Shown: positions 33,341-43,714 of the stretch, piece after piece
Layout of the letters: each line of letters opens with the position of its first letter
How positions within the stretch are numbered: position 1 is the stretch's first letter
Assembly: GCF_003573695.1 (NCBI RefSeq)
Contig: NC_039362.1
Coordinates: 7,540,088 to 7,604,087 of the forward strand
Direction of reading: 5' to 3'
Length of the DNA stretch: 64,000 bases
Source of the DNA: Papaver somniferum
Lineage: Eukaryota; Streptophyta; Magnoliopsida; Ranunculales; Papaveraceae
Program-made: the position numbers and the translations under genes
The notes under the pieces: model-generated
Database searches by the model: none
Told to the model about the DNA's origin: nothing
The model's input: the letters and a program-made list of their open reading frames with translations, nothing else

Positions 33341-34629
33341 ACGAAGTTTGGCTTTCTAGCAAACCAATCCTTCGTAACAACAAATTTACTCTTTTGTTGT
33401 TGTTACTGGTGTAACTGCCTATTCGGAGAGGAGAGTAACCTAATTAGGCGAAATCTCTTACGACTTCTCAGTTTAAAGTCTTCTTTGGGATTGAGAAGCT
33501 CTAACGTGACCCGTTGGTGGGAAACTAGATAATTGCGGTTTATCTTTTGTTTTCGATTGATTTGATTGACTAACGGTGGTTGAAATCTGAGTGCACCTAG
33601 TTTGTTTATTCTTGAGAATCTTCTCTTCTGATATAAGATTCACTCAAACTAGTTCAGAGTTTCGACAGGGATCTTTAAACTGTTGTTAGTTCTAAAGACG
33701 ATATTGTGATAATCCATTGTTAGCAGACTCCGTTCTGTGCGTGATTGATCACAAGAGATTCAAGTGATTGTGTGCAGGTGTTTATTGAAGATTTAAGAAG
33801 ATTTGAAGACAAAGAAGATATTGAAGATCTGACTTGGGTTTTATAATCTTTGGTGTGCACAATGCTTGTTTCCGTAAAATAGGATCCAATTAATAATCGG
33901 TTTATCCTTGTGGTAGATTGGATTGATTAATTGAGTAGATCGGCATCAACACGATTACCTTTGGGTGATTGAACATAAGATAGATCTAAGGACCTGACGG
34001 AGGAGTTTATGTTAAGATAAATGGAAAAGCCTTTGTCCGACTCATATCACTTGGTTGAATAGAGTTGATACCAAACAAATTTGTTGTTCCTTTACTGTTT
34101 GGAATACAAACCAAATGAAATATTCCAAGTACGTAACTTATTTATAAGTTAGAGGCGTGGGAATACAGACGGAACTAGGTGAACTATAGGTTTAGTTACT
34201 TGGTCTCAACTATACGAAGTTGGTGTAATTTTGTGTAATGGCTTAATCCTGAGAGTATTCAATTCTGGACTAGGTACCGGGGTTTTTCTGCATTTGCGGT
34301 TTCCTCGTTAAAAAAATCTTACTGTGTCATTTACTTTTATTTTCCGCATTATAATTGGTTTATTATAATTAAAGTAAATTACACAAACGTTAATTCCTAT
34401 TTAGTTGATAAGCAATCCTATTGTGTTTGGTTAAGTCTGAACCTTTGTATCAAGTAAACATACTTCGTTGTTTTATTGTCTCGATCTCGTATCCATAGAC
34501 AATCACGCAAAGTGTGAATCGATTAGTTGTATTGTCTCGACTCAGTCCATAGACAATCACTTTCTGAGAAATGACTTATAGGTAGGAAAAGTTTTTGCTT
34601 GAGGTATATTGGGTACCCTCGCCTTTTCA

Positions 34630-35849
34630 GGTAACACTATTGTTCCAAAGAATATTGGAAAATACGATGCTGCTGAGATACTTGCTGTAAAGCAAAACTC
34701 CGACGGTTTGAATGCCATCATACATGCCATTACCCCAAATCTTCAGCACCATGTGTCAAATTGCACTAGGTCTAGATATGCGTGGGATATCTTGGAAACC
34801 GTATTCGAAGGTAATAACAGTGAAAAGGAAGCTAGGATTCAAAACCTAAATTCCGAATGGGAAAACTTTCGTATGGAAGATGAAGATTCATTTGATGAGT
34901 TTAATCACAAAGTGTCTGAAATTGTTAATGCATATTTTGCATTGGATAAGACTATTCCTGAAAAGGACATTGTGATGAAAATTCTCAGATGTTGTCATCT
35001 AGATACGATTCTAAGAAGCATGCCATCGTTGAGGGTAATAATCTTGATAAACTCTCCAGAAATACGCTGGTTGGGAAGCTTAAGATCTTTGATCACAAAC
35101 ATTCATCCAAATCTAAGGATGTTGCGTTCAAAGCACTGAAAGACACAAAATTACTTGATAAAAGTAAAAATGTGTATATCTCTGAAGATGATCACTCTGA
35201 GACTGATTCATCAGATGAAGATCTTGACAAATCGGTCTTGATGATCCCAAGACAATTTAGATATCTTTTATTGAAGAGAAGTAAACGGTTCTCCAGAGAT
35301 AAGCCAAAAGCATCAGTCAAACCTCATAATCGTATTCCTCATAAAAACAGGGAAACATATGAAACTGGTGACGAGGATATGCCTCAGTGCTTTAAGTTTA
35401 AAGGATTTGGTCATTTTGCAAACGAGTGCCAAAATCGTAGAAAATACACTGGGACCAAAGGTCTTGCTGCAACACTTGATGAGATGTCTTACAATTATGA
35501 TTATGATGAAGACAAAAAATCAAGTGTTGCTCCTCTATGTGAAAATATTAATTTTGATAATTGTAGCAATACATACATCAATATTGATAATATTTTAGAA
35601 GAGAGCCCAATCAAGATGGAAGAATCAATTGACCCTTCTTTTGGAAACCCCTTGCTTAATGTTTCAGGATCTACCTTGTGCCTAGCAGCTTGCATTCCAA
35701 AGGCGCCTAGATCATGTTTTGTGTTGGCATGCTCCTATTGTTCTCTCAAGGGACATGAGTTTTCAAAGTGTTTCAAGTACAAACACAAGATGGGATATGT
35801 CAAAAGAAGAGGGTTATTTGCGACAATTCCACTCTTTATAGGGTTGTGA
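34630..35849 (+). pseudogene. Copia-type gag (UBN2-like) with two zinc knuckles; element E
   Basis: The first frame reads PKNIGKYDAAEILAVKQNSD and RSRYAWDILETVFEGNNSEK, with EARIQNLNSEWENFRMEDED and ILRCC following, the standard gag-polypeptide of LTR copia elements. A frameshift near 35020-35100 moves it to the next frame. That frame has a damaged knuckle CFKFKGFGHFANEC (second Cys replaced by Phe, near 35387) and an intact one, CSYCSLKGHEFSKC (near 35731). A shorter product than full SIRE gag, it stops at 35847-35849. The apparent start at 34609 lies in the LTR and is a TTG, so the true N-terminus is missing. Upstream PBS and leader are absent. Confidence 0.8.
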
Positions 35850-35995
35850 GCTGTGCGTGCACAAACCTTTTATAGGTTTAGAAACCCTACATTCCTTTTT
35901 CCTTCTCTGATACTCTTTTTATCTTAAGACTGCTTGTTGAAGTTTAATTGTGAATTCCTCTCACAAAACCGTACTACATTGAAACTCCAAGCACC

Positions 35996-36363
35996 ATGTC
36001 TTCTGATGGAAAAGATATCAATATGATTGTTAATCCATCAATCACTAAGGAAAAAGAGAAATCTCTATTGCCTCCAACTTTAAAAAGAAAAATAAAGAAG
36101 TGAGGAAGCCAAGAGTTGTTCCTTCAAACTCTCAGAAGTTTTCTGATGTTCTTGAAGAGTTGAAGCTGGCAAGAAAAGAGATTCAAAAAATAAAAGCTTG
36201 TGTTTTAAGATCACTGGAAATTCAGAAGGCCCTGGTTCGACATCATCATCCAAGAAGGTTTATTGGTATTGACTCCTTCCTTCATGAACCATATGTTCCA
36301 ATGGATGTTGACGACAAGGAGTTCGGGGACGACAAGGAATTTTTCAAAGATCTTAATGTCTAG
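35996..36363 (+). pseudogene. Small second ORF of element E
   Basis: An ATG at 35996 gives MSSDGKDINMIVNPSITKEK and stops at about 36102. The overlapping frame 36100-36363 continues as KFSDVLEELKLARKEIQKIK, then FLHEPYVPMDVDDKEF. It sits after gag in the same place as the small ORF of B1. Helical, acidic at the end, no known domain. Confidence 0.4.
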
Positions 36364-37827
36364 AAAACTTCTTAAGAGAATTTTTATTCTTGTTTTTGTT
36401 TAAGAAGGATAAATAGGTTTTGGAATAGTCATTATTGTGAGTACACATAGCTATGTCCAACGTTTTCTATCTTGCAATGTTTTTAGATTTATTTATTTAA
36501 ATTCTAAAGTTGATTTGGAAGATGATGTTTGCAGTATTAATCTTTATGGTTTTATATATTGCAATATGTTACCGGATATGGGTGTTTGCGTCCGTGAACT
36601 ATTATTGTCCCATAGGATGTCAAAAGTTATCTCTTTTATATGTCGATATGCAAGTATTGATACAAGATCGATGAACTTTTGACAAACAAAAGTTAAGCCT
36701 ATTATGTCAACTCATTGATGGAAGATAGGTTAAAATGTTTTGCTTACAAAGATTATGTCTATTATATGTCGTTATGAAAATAGTGATGAAAATAGAATGA
36801 ATCTTTGTATATGCCGCATTATTGATCTTTCCCTGATCCATATCTTATGTATATACTGCAAATGCTCCATAAAGTTTTCTTATGTTGAGCATAAAACGAT
36901 TGAGTTAATCATTCCTTTATTGTTAACATAGTCGTAGCTCCGTAAGTTCTCTTATGTCGAGCATGTTCAATTAAATTGATCACTTTTGTGTTTAATTTGA
37001 TTGTGTATTCCGATTAAATTGATCATGGGTTTTCTTGTGATTAGTTTAATTGAGAATTTTGGATATAGAAAATCATTTCTTTTATGGTTTTTGGTGTCCA
37101 ATAAAATCCTTCTTTTCTCGTAAAAGTAAGGTCGCTCTTGTTGTTCTTTCGGGAATGACATCAAATGGGGGAGAGTTCTTTTGAACTTGCGCTTAATTTC
37201 CATATCTTTGTGGGGAGTGCGGCTGTGAAATTTTTTAGGGGTTATCTTGTATCTTTATAAACTTCTTGATGAATGCATTTAGCTTCGGCTTTATAATTGC
37301 ATCTAAACAAAGTTGGTATGTACTTTTCTTAGGTCTTGAAGCGTCTCCGTGTAAATTGCATTAAGATACCATTTTCGTACCTTTGCCAATTTTATTGACA
37401 AAAAGGGGGAGAATTAATATGTAATTCACACTACAAATACATATGGTTTTCGGATCATTGTGTAAGGGGGAGTGGTTTTCGTGTGAAGACGAAGTATTGA
37501 CTAAGGGGGAGTAATACATATCACCATAGTATTGTTGTCGAAGTTGTGATATAATAACTTTGATACCGTGTAATAATACTATGAGACTGTATAACAATGA
37601 TTGAAAGCTTTTGTTTTCTCATTATTATGGCTACGGATCTTCAACAACTATGATGCTGAACTGAACACCTATGGAATCATGGGAGTACTTGGAAAAGACG
37701 AAGTTTTCAAGTAATGTTGAAGCACCAAGGAGATCAAGCATGTGGATGAGAAGCTAAAAAAATTTATCTATTTTTGTAATCCATATGTATTGATATTTTT
37801 GTCACTAAAATTGGCAAAGGGGGAGAT
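36364..37827 (+). other. Element E 3' internal region with repeated GGGGGAG tracts and polypurine tract
   Basis: Non-coding. It is closely related to 50480-51905 (for example ATTGTGAGTACACATAGCTA near 36433 and 50576). GGGGGAG tracts lie near 37404, 37467 and 37505, and the functional polypurine tract GGCAAAGGGGGAGAT immediately precedes the LTR at 37828. The small ORFs here show no family features. Confidence 0.65.
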
Positions 37828-40140
37828 TGTTAGAGCATTGCTATCTCAAGCATGTTTGTCAATATTAGTGACCAAAACTATATGTCTTGATTTTTATTTA
37901 CTTATGACTAAGTGTCGGTCTAGGATAGTTAAGTATAGTTGAGATCCATACTCCATGGAGATTATCTTACGAAGACGAAGAACTACTCGAGAAACCAGTG
38001 TAACTTCATCTGACCAAAAGGTATGTGGAGACTTGAACTCATCTGTCACTCAAAAGTCTATCTACTCTATCTCCAATTCTTGAGACAAAATTCTAAGTAC
38101 CAAAGTTTTCATACATACACATTTGCTATTTCGAGCCGAGTTTACTCGTCCATATTTTTCTCGAAATATGTGTTGGTAAGATTTTCCTGTAACCATTTTC
38201 ATCTTTACCCATGACGAAAGTCATGATGACGTTTCAATCTTGAAAATAGCTTTGATGACGATAATCGTAACGATTGTTATAACATTATAGAAGAATGTTT
38301 CAATGATTGAAATGTAGAGTTGCGATTACGTAACCAAATATGGATATAAACATATATAGTGTGTTCACACATTAGTGTATAAATCCATGTGTCGGAAACC
38401 AAGTGCGTGCATATGCGTGCATGGGGTATTGGTGAAGGAGACAATTCGAAAACTTCTGCTGAGTTTGTAAGTTTGCAAACTGTAAACCAGTCACCTTAGG
38501 TACACGTACCTGTACACAAAGAAGTTTTCAACCCGAAATTTTCTGCTGAGTTTGTAAACTCAAATCCGGTAGCTATGGTACACGTACCCGTACGCGTACC
38601 CAAGATGGTTATATCTCTCAAATCGGTAGTTCATGAACTTAAACAATAAATCAATAAGGAATGCAATTTTTGCAAAACGTGGCTATATTGTTCATGAATT
38701 GATTCAAGTGAATCAAACCGATTTTGTTTAAATTGTGTCTATGCATAAAGATCTAAGCAATTGAACAACTCTTCAACTAGTTCTTATGATTCATTTGAAC
38801 TAGTTATGAGAAAGATGAATACGGTTAATATGAAAGTGCTCATATGGATAACCATTGGTTAACTATTTGTGAATCAACCAAATGTACACGTTTAGGTATG
38901 GTTACTCAAACCTAAATGGAATACATTTCATTTGTGTGTGACAAGCTAAGTTTCGATCTAACGGTTGAAAGATATTAGCTTGAATGAATCAGATTTTTCA
39001 TCTAACAGTGAATATTGAATGCTTTGTTACCAAGGTAACTTAGATTGCAAACCCTGATTTGGAAACTATATAAAGGAGACATCTAGCAATTGAAAAATCT
39101 AATCCCCACACCTCCTGTGTGATACTAGTTGGTTTTGCTAGAGTCGTTTATCCTTTGACCGTAAGTTTCTTCTCGAGACCCTGTCGGTTAACGACTTAAA
39201 GACTTCATTGGGATTGTGAAGCCAGACGAAACTACTTCTCTTGTAGTTGAGCGATCTGATCTTGCCATTTTCTATCGTACGAGTTCAATTGAATAATTGG
39301 CTTGAGATTATATCTCCGATAGGGTAAGATAAAAAGAAATCACAAACATCTTTGTATCATCGTTTTTTATTACGAAATATCTTATTTCGCTACCATATGA
39401 TTAAGATTATTGTGAGGTGATTGATAATACTAGGCTGTTCTTTAAGAATATAAGTCCGGGTTATCAATTAGTTCCCGTTCACCTTGATTTTTATCAAAAG
39501 ACGGAGAAAACTCGTAGGTTTATCTGTGGAAGAAAGATTTATCTATTATCGTAGAATTTTCTTTATAATACAAATCTGTTTATTAAAGTCTTCGACTTTG
39601 GGTCATAGCAACTCTTGGTTGTGGGTGAGATCAGCTAAGGGAATCAAATGCGTAGTATCCTGCTGAGATCAGAGACATAAGGAGCACAATTGTACCTTGA
39701 ATCAGTGTGATATTGATTAGGGTTCAACTACAGTCCAGATCGAAGTTAGTTTGTAGTAGGCTAGTGTCTGTAGCAGCTTAATACAATGTGGTGTTCAATC
39801 TGGACTAAGTCCCGGGGTTTTTCTGCATTTGCGGTTTCCTCGCTAACAAAAATTCTGGTGTATGTGTTATTTCTATCCGCATTATATTTTGTTATATAAT
39901 TGAAATATCACAGGTTGTGCGTTGTATCGATCAATTGTGAAATCCAACCTTTGGTTGTTGATTGGAAATTGATTGATCCTTGGATATTGGTCTTTGGTAC
40001 CATCCAAGTTTCTCTCTCTTATATTTGATAAAGACTCGTAGATCTCTATTTGCTTGAGTATAGATCAAATCGAGAGATAGAGATATTAACTCTTTGATAT
40101 ACTTTTATCTAGATTGAGTCTGACTGTCTAGTTGATTCTT
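37828..40140 (+). repeat. 3' LTR of element E (family B), 3'-truncated
   Basis: It starts TGTTAGAGCATTGCTATCTC and is related along its length to the B1 LTRs read on the minus strand, including the TATA region ACTATATAAAGG at 39065-39076. It breaks off after GACTGTCTAGTTGATTCTT, about 130 bp before the expected end. Confidence 0.75.
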
Positions 40141-40634
40141 GAAGTGGAAAGAGGGCTATATATTCAATTTCCACTTAATAAATCACTCATAACTTCATCG
40201 TTATAACTCGGAATTGAGTGATTCTTGGCTCGTTGAATTCGTAATATCTTTCACTATAACATGAGAATCTTTCCAGGGATAAAGGTTATTGTCACAAAAG
40301 TCTTGGCTCAAATAACCTCGAGCATATATACATAAATGTACATTAACCGTCATAGGAATTGTTCCATAAAGTGAGTATTTGTTTCGATAGATTAGAAAGG
40401 TAGAATTGAACAAGAATCCAAATGAAATCAATTATCACATACCTTGGTTGATGAATTCCTTGTTGATGTCTTCGTGTAATCTTCAGTCTTCATCCTTAAG
40501 AGTAGTTCTTCTCAAACCTAATCTAGTCTGAAACTATCTTTAGTATACTAAATCAATAATGCATTTTGGCAATTAAAATTGACAAATAACTTGAATACCA
40601 ACGCTAGTGGATTCAACCGAGCAATGCTCTAACA
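40141..40634 (-). repeat. LTR start fragment in opposite orientation
   Basis: In plus orientation it ends GAGCAATGCTCTAACA, the reverse of a TGTTAGAGCATTGCTC LTR start, so about 0.5 kb of a minus-strand LTR abuts the truncated plus-strand LTR. Confidence 0.65.
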
Positions 40635-40681
40635 ATATACATTTCAATGTTCTTAGAAACCAGAAGATTACCAAACATATC

Positions 40682-41460
40682 TGTTAGAACATCGCTCGGT
40701 CGAACTCGCAAGTTTTGCTATCTTAAGATTGTTATGAATGTTAGATGTAAAAAAGTATATCTTGATTTATAGTCTGCTAAAGTCGGTCCTCAGACTAGGC
40801 TTAGAGTATGGTAGTTGAGTATCAGACATCTTTGAGTACCCTCGAAGATAAAAGACTGAAGAACAAAAGAATACATTTGAGAGAACTTCATCAACAAAGA
40901 TGTACACGAAGACCGGTCTATACTATTTACTCACAGAATTTACCATTCTATCTAATGAGACTATGTCGTATGATTTTAGTATATATTTAATATTACAAAT
41001 AAGAAATTCATGGTTTAAACTTGTCTTGGTTAAACTATAGAAATATGACTCACGCAATGGATATTCTTGGATCCTTAGCAATATACTTAGTTAAATCCAT
41101 TTATCGTTCATAAACTATTTATGTTTCAAGTTTTTCATTGGGAAATTTCCCAACCAACGATGAATACTGTCCATGACTATTGTGAATGTTTTCAATTAAT
41201 GATGTGAGAAAAAAACTAATTATTAATACGTATACATACTTGTATGTTGTACCAAAGATAGTCTGAATTTTGTGAACTGCATATTTGCAAACTACATACT
41301 TGTATGTTGTACCAAAGATAGTCTGAATTTTTTGAACTGTATATTTGCAAACTCAGTTTCTGAACCATTTATATCTGAGTTCGGGAACGAGTTAGGTTCA
41401 CAAATCTAATTTGAAAACCCCTTTCTATCTGACTTTTGCCTCATTTAATAAAATAACTAA
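40682..41460 (+). repeat. Diverged LTR fragment of the same superfamily
   Basis: It starts TGTTAGAACATCGCTCGGTC and keeps LTR words such as GAACTTCATCAACAAA and the TTTGCAAACTCAG region. No PBS, polypurine tract or partner was identified. Confidence 0.5.
41235..41354. repeat. Exact-period 60-bp tandem duplication
   Basis: Copies at 41235-41294 and 41295-41354, both opening CATACTTGTATGTTGTACCA, with only a few differences. Confidence 0.8.
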
Positions 41461-42205
41461 ACTATTAGGAAACAAAATCTTAAAATGATTAGCTCATCAA
41501 CTTTTGAGAAACGAAGATAATATCTTATTGACTTTTTTTTTTTATGTTTTAAAAGTCATCCGGCCTCACGGATTATTTCCTCTGCAATATGGTTGCATGT
41601 GAAAAAAAAATGCAACTTGCAGGTATAATAATTATTTCATCCAGAATGGACTTTAATCTCGGGGTTTTCCATTGTTGATAGTCTGAAATCAAATCGTGCT
41701 TGTTAATGCTAGGAAATCACTTCTAGCTTCAGTTGCAGAATATTTTTCTTGAATCTCGTTTTATTGCTAGAACTTATTCAATATTTTTTGCTTCTTTCCT
41801 AAAAAATAGTTTTGCACGAGTGACTCTCAGCTCCTCCGACACTTGCATTGCTTTAATGTGTTTGATAATTCTAAATGCTGAAAAGTATATCTTAAATTTC
41901 TTAACGATCTTATGGAAACCTTAATAGTTTCATATCTACTTGTTTCTTTAGGGTCAGGCTGTCATTTTTGTTACAATTTTGAGGTTGGAGAAGTAACCAC
42001 CTGAAGGACGTCAAGTTGTGACCAATCTATTTGATCCTAAATAATCTTCGCTCTTGCGATGTATCGGAGACTTTCATTTTATAATTCCACGATTTTACGT
42101 AGGGTCTCGGCTTGGGTATGTATAAGTTCACAGAAAATGTCGTCGAAATTATGAATAGTAAGGGGGGACATGACTTGGTATGTTTATGGAGACAGAGAGT
42201 AGTAG
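41461..42205. other. No recognisable gene
   Basis: AT-rich sequence between LTR fragments. No coding, RNA or repeat feature could be supported. Confidence 0.35.
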
Positions 42206-42650
42206 TCTTAGAGCATTGATCGTTCGAACTCGCAAGCGTTGCTATCTCAAGCTTGTTGTCAAGTTCAGTTGCCAAAACTATAAGTCTTGATTTCTAGTCT
42301 ACTTATAGCTAAGTCTCAGATTATGATAGAAAATGTAGTTGAGCTTTAAACTTCACGGATTTCATCAATCAAAGACGAAGAACTACTAAGGGGAGCTTGT
42401 GGAACTTCATCAACAAAAGGTATGTGGAGAGTTGAACTCATCTGTCACTCAAAATTCTATCTATTCTATCTCCTATTTGAGACAAAAGTCGTATGGCTAT
42501 ACAAACTTCGATTATACACATTTGATATTTCGAGTTGAGTTTAACTCGCTTACATATTTCTCCAAATATGTGTTAGTAAGCTTTCACTTTAACCAAGTTC
42601 ATCTTATATTATCGACGAAAGTCAAAAGATGATCATGTGAAAATCACCTG
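42206..42650 (+). repeat. 5' LTR fragment of element D
   Basis: About 0.44 kb, related to 51906-52225. The terminal TG is changed to TC. The expected LTR 3' part and PBS are missing before the interior begins near 42650. Confidence 0.55.
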
Positions 42651-43014
42651 GTAACATCTTACATGATTTGTGTGAGACAGACATTTGTACTCTCAATTTC
42701 TAAGTCATGGGAAATTTCAAGGTTTCAAAGAAGGTTTCAAAAACTTTGGATTCATCATCTTCTAGTATGACTATACCTCAAAATCAAGATTCTCTTAGAA
42801 TTAGATTTATCAGATTCTAGTAGTAAGATTTTTGAAAGGATTTCTTCTAGTAGTTTCATTCTAGAAAAGAAATTGGATATAATTAGTGGTCATAAAGAAG
42901 ATTTGGTTTGTTTTTAAAAAATTAACCTTGGATGTAATACCCCGATTTTCGGAAGTGGTTGGCCGAATGGAATATAGGGAATGGTTTGTCCTTCCCTAAT
43001 ACCTTTTCAGCACA

Positions 43015-43100
43015 ATTGTCTCCAGAGTTGGCAGAAAACTCTTTAGTTAAGCGTACTCGGGCGGGAGAAATCCAGGGATGGGTGACCTCCCAGGAAGTTG
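43015..43100 (+). other. 5S rRNA-like sequence in left TRIM LTR
   Basis: Matches the 3' two thirds of plant 5S rRNA including box A, the intermediate element and box C. It is a retrotransposon promoter part and not a 5S gene; the flanks are LTR sequence. Confidence 0.8.
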
Positions 43101-43444
43101 TTGATGAATGACCGAAGCGACGCTCGTTGAAAACTCTGCACTGCCGGATAACCGCAGTGGCTAAGTGGGGATAGTATCAGTAGAAGTACGGGTCATTACA
43201 AATGGTACCATAGCCGACGACGGGTCACCTGCCGAGGATGGGAAGGTACGCTGGATGAGGTTGGTTCAGGTACTTGTCACATGATGGGCAGGGAACGTTG
43301 GAGATATGGTCTTGTATATATATTCCGGATCCGAGGACGGCTCCAATTTAAGGTGGTGGTATTGTAATACCACGATTTTCGGCAGTGGTTGACCGAATGG
43401 AATAAAAGGAATGGTTTGTCCTTCCCTAACACCGAGGTATTTTC

Positions 43445-43532
43445 AGCACAATTAGCTCCAGAGTTGGTAGAAAACTCTGTATTTAAGCGTGCTCGGGCGG
43501 GAGCAATCCAGGGATGGGTGACCTCCTGGGAA
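43445..43532 (+). other. 5S rRNA-like sequence in right TRIM LTR
   Basis: Second copy of the 5S-derived region, slightly closer to canonical 5S (TTAAGCGTGCTCGGGCGGGA and GGGTGACCTCCTGGGAA). Confidence 0.8.
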
Positions 43533-43714
43533 AATGTTGCTGGATGACCGCATCGATGCCCGTTGAAAACCCCATACTCCCAGATAACCGTAGTGGCTAA
43601 GTGGGGCCAATATCGGTGGAGGGACGGGTTATTACATTGGAAACATCTTTAATGGTCTTGGTGGAGGTTTTGACACTCTCACAAGAATATTCTATACTAA
43701 CATCCATGATGTTG

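Larger units (their letters stand above)
13941..34629 (+). mobile_element. Element A1: non-autonomous SIRE-like copia element, nested host of B1 and of a CACTA
   Basis: The parts on the plus strand are 5' LTR 13941-14999 (5'-truncated), PBS 15000-15016, internal region 15017-18845 continued at 27502-27574, polypurine tract 27562-27574, and 3' LTR 27575-34629 (about 2.75 kb once the CACTA insert is removed). The interior has no protease, integrase or RT; it encodes instead a degenerate protein of putative-plant-transposon type. Multiple GGGGGAG tracts and the long LTRs are typical of SIRE/Maximus copia elements. The missing left part of the 5' LTR prevents a target-duplication test. Confidence 0.75.
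27575..34629 (+). repeat. 3' LTR of A1 (family A) with CACTA insert
   Basis: It starts TGTTAGAGCATTGCCCGGTT and ends CTCGCCTTTTCA. Without the CACTA element (28727-33029) and its 3-bp duplication it is about 2.75 kb, close to the 2795-bp full copy at 43715-46509. Promoter: CTATAAATAC at 33331-33340. The base after the LTR belongs to a copia gag reading frame; no PBS follows. Confidence 0.8.
42933..43636 (+). mobile_element. Cassandra-like TRIM with 5S rRNA-derived LTRs
   Basis: Two LTRs, 42933-43200 and 43363-43636, begin TGTAATACC(C/A)CGATTTTCGG and end CATTACA/TATTACA. Between them is a 162-bp interior. It starts with a degenerate tRNA-Met primer site (ATGGTACCATAGCCGACGA) and ends with a purine stretch (AAGGTGGTGGTAT). 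The perfect 5-bp target duplication TTGGA is at 42928-42932 and 43637-43641. Each LTR holds a 5S rRNA-like core with the internal pol III control region: TTAAGCGT(A/G)CTCGGGCGGGAG and then GGGATGGGTGACCTCC(C/T)(A/G)GG (about 43040-43095 and 43467-43525). This layout is diagnostic of Cassandra. Confidence 0.9.
42705..43709 (+). pseudogene. Transposon-domain ORF of D, first part (interrupted twice)
   Basis: It opens MGNFKVSKKVSKTLDSSSSS near 42708 and decays with stops. After removal of the TRIM (42933-43636) and one TTGGA, the frame reads KINLGNIFNGLGGGFDTLTR then IFYTNIHDV up to 43714, where element C is inserted. It continues at 49926 as DLYDMEFKTMINKERILVNR. The A1 homologue reads FYANVHNIDHKKLSFVTLVG at the same point. 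Confidence 0.6.

Noticed and set aside
34609..34640. Start codon of a 176-codon ORF at 34609
   Set aside because: The first codon is TTG and lies in LTR sequence; only the part after 34629 is gag.
43015..43532. Possible 5S rRNA genes
   Set aside because: The 5' third of 5S is missing and the flanks are LTR sequence with target duplication, so these are Cassandra-like LTR promoters.
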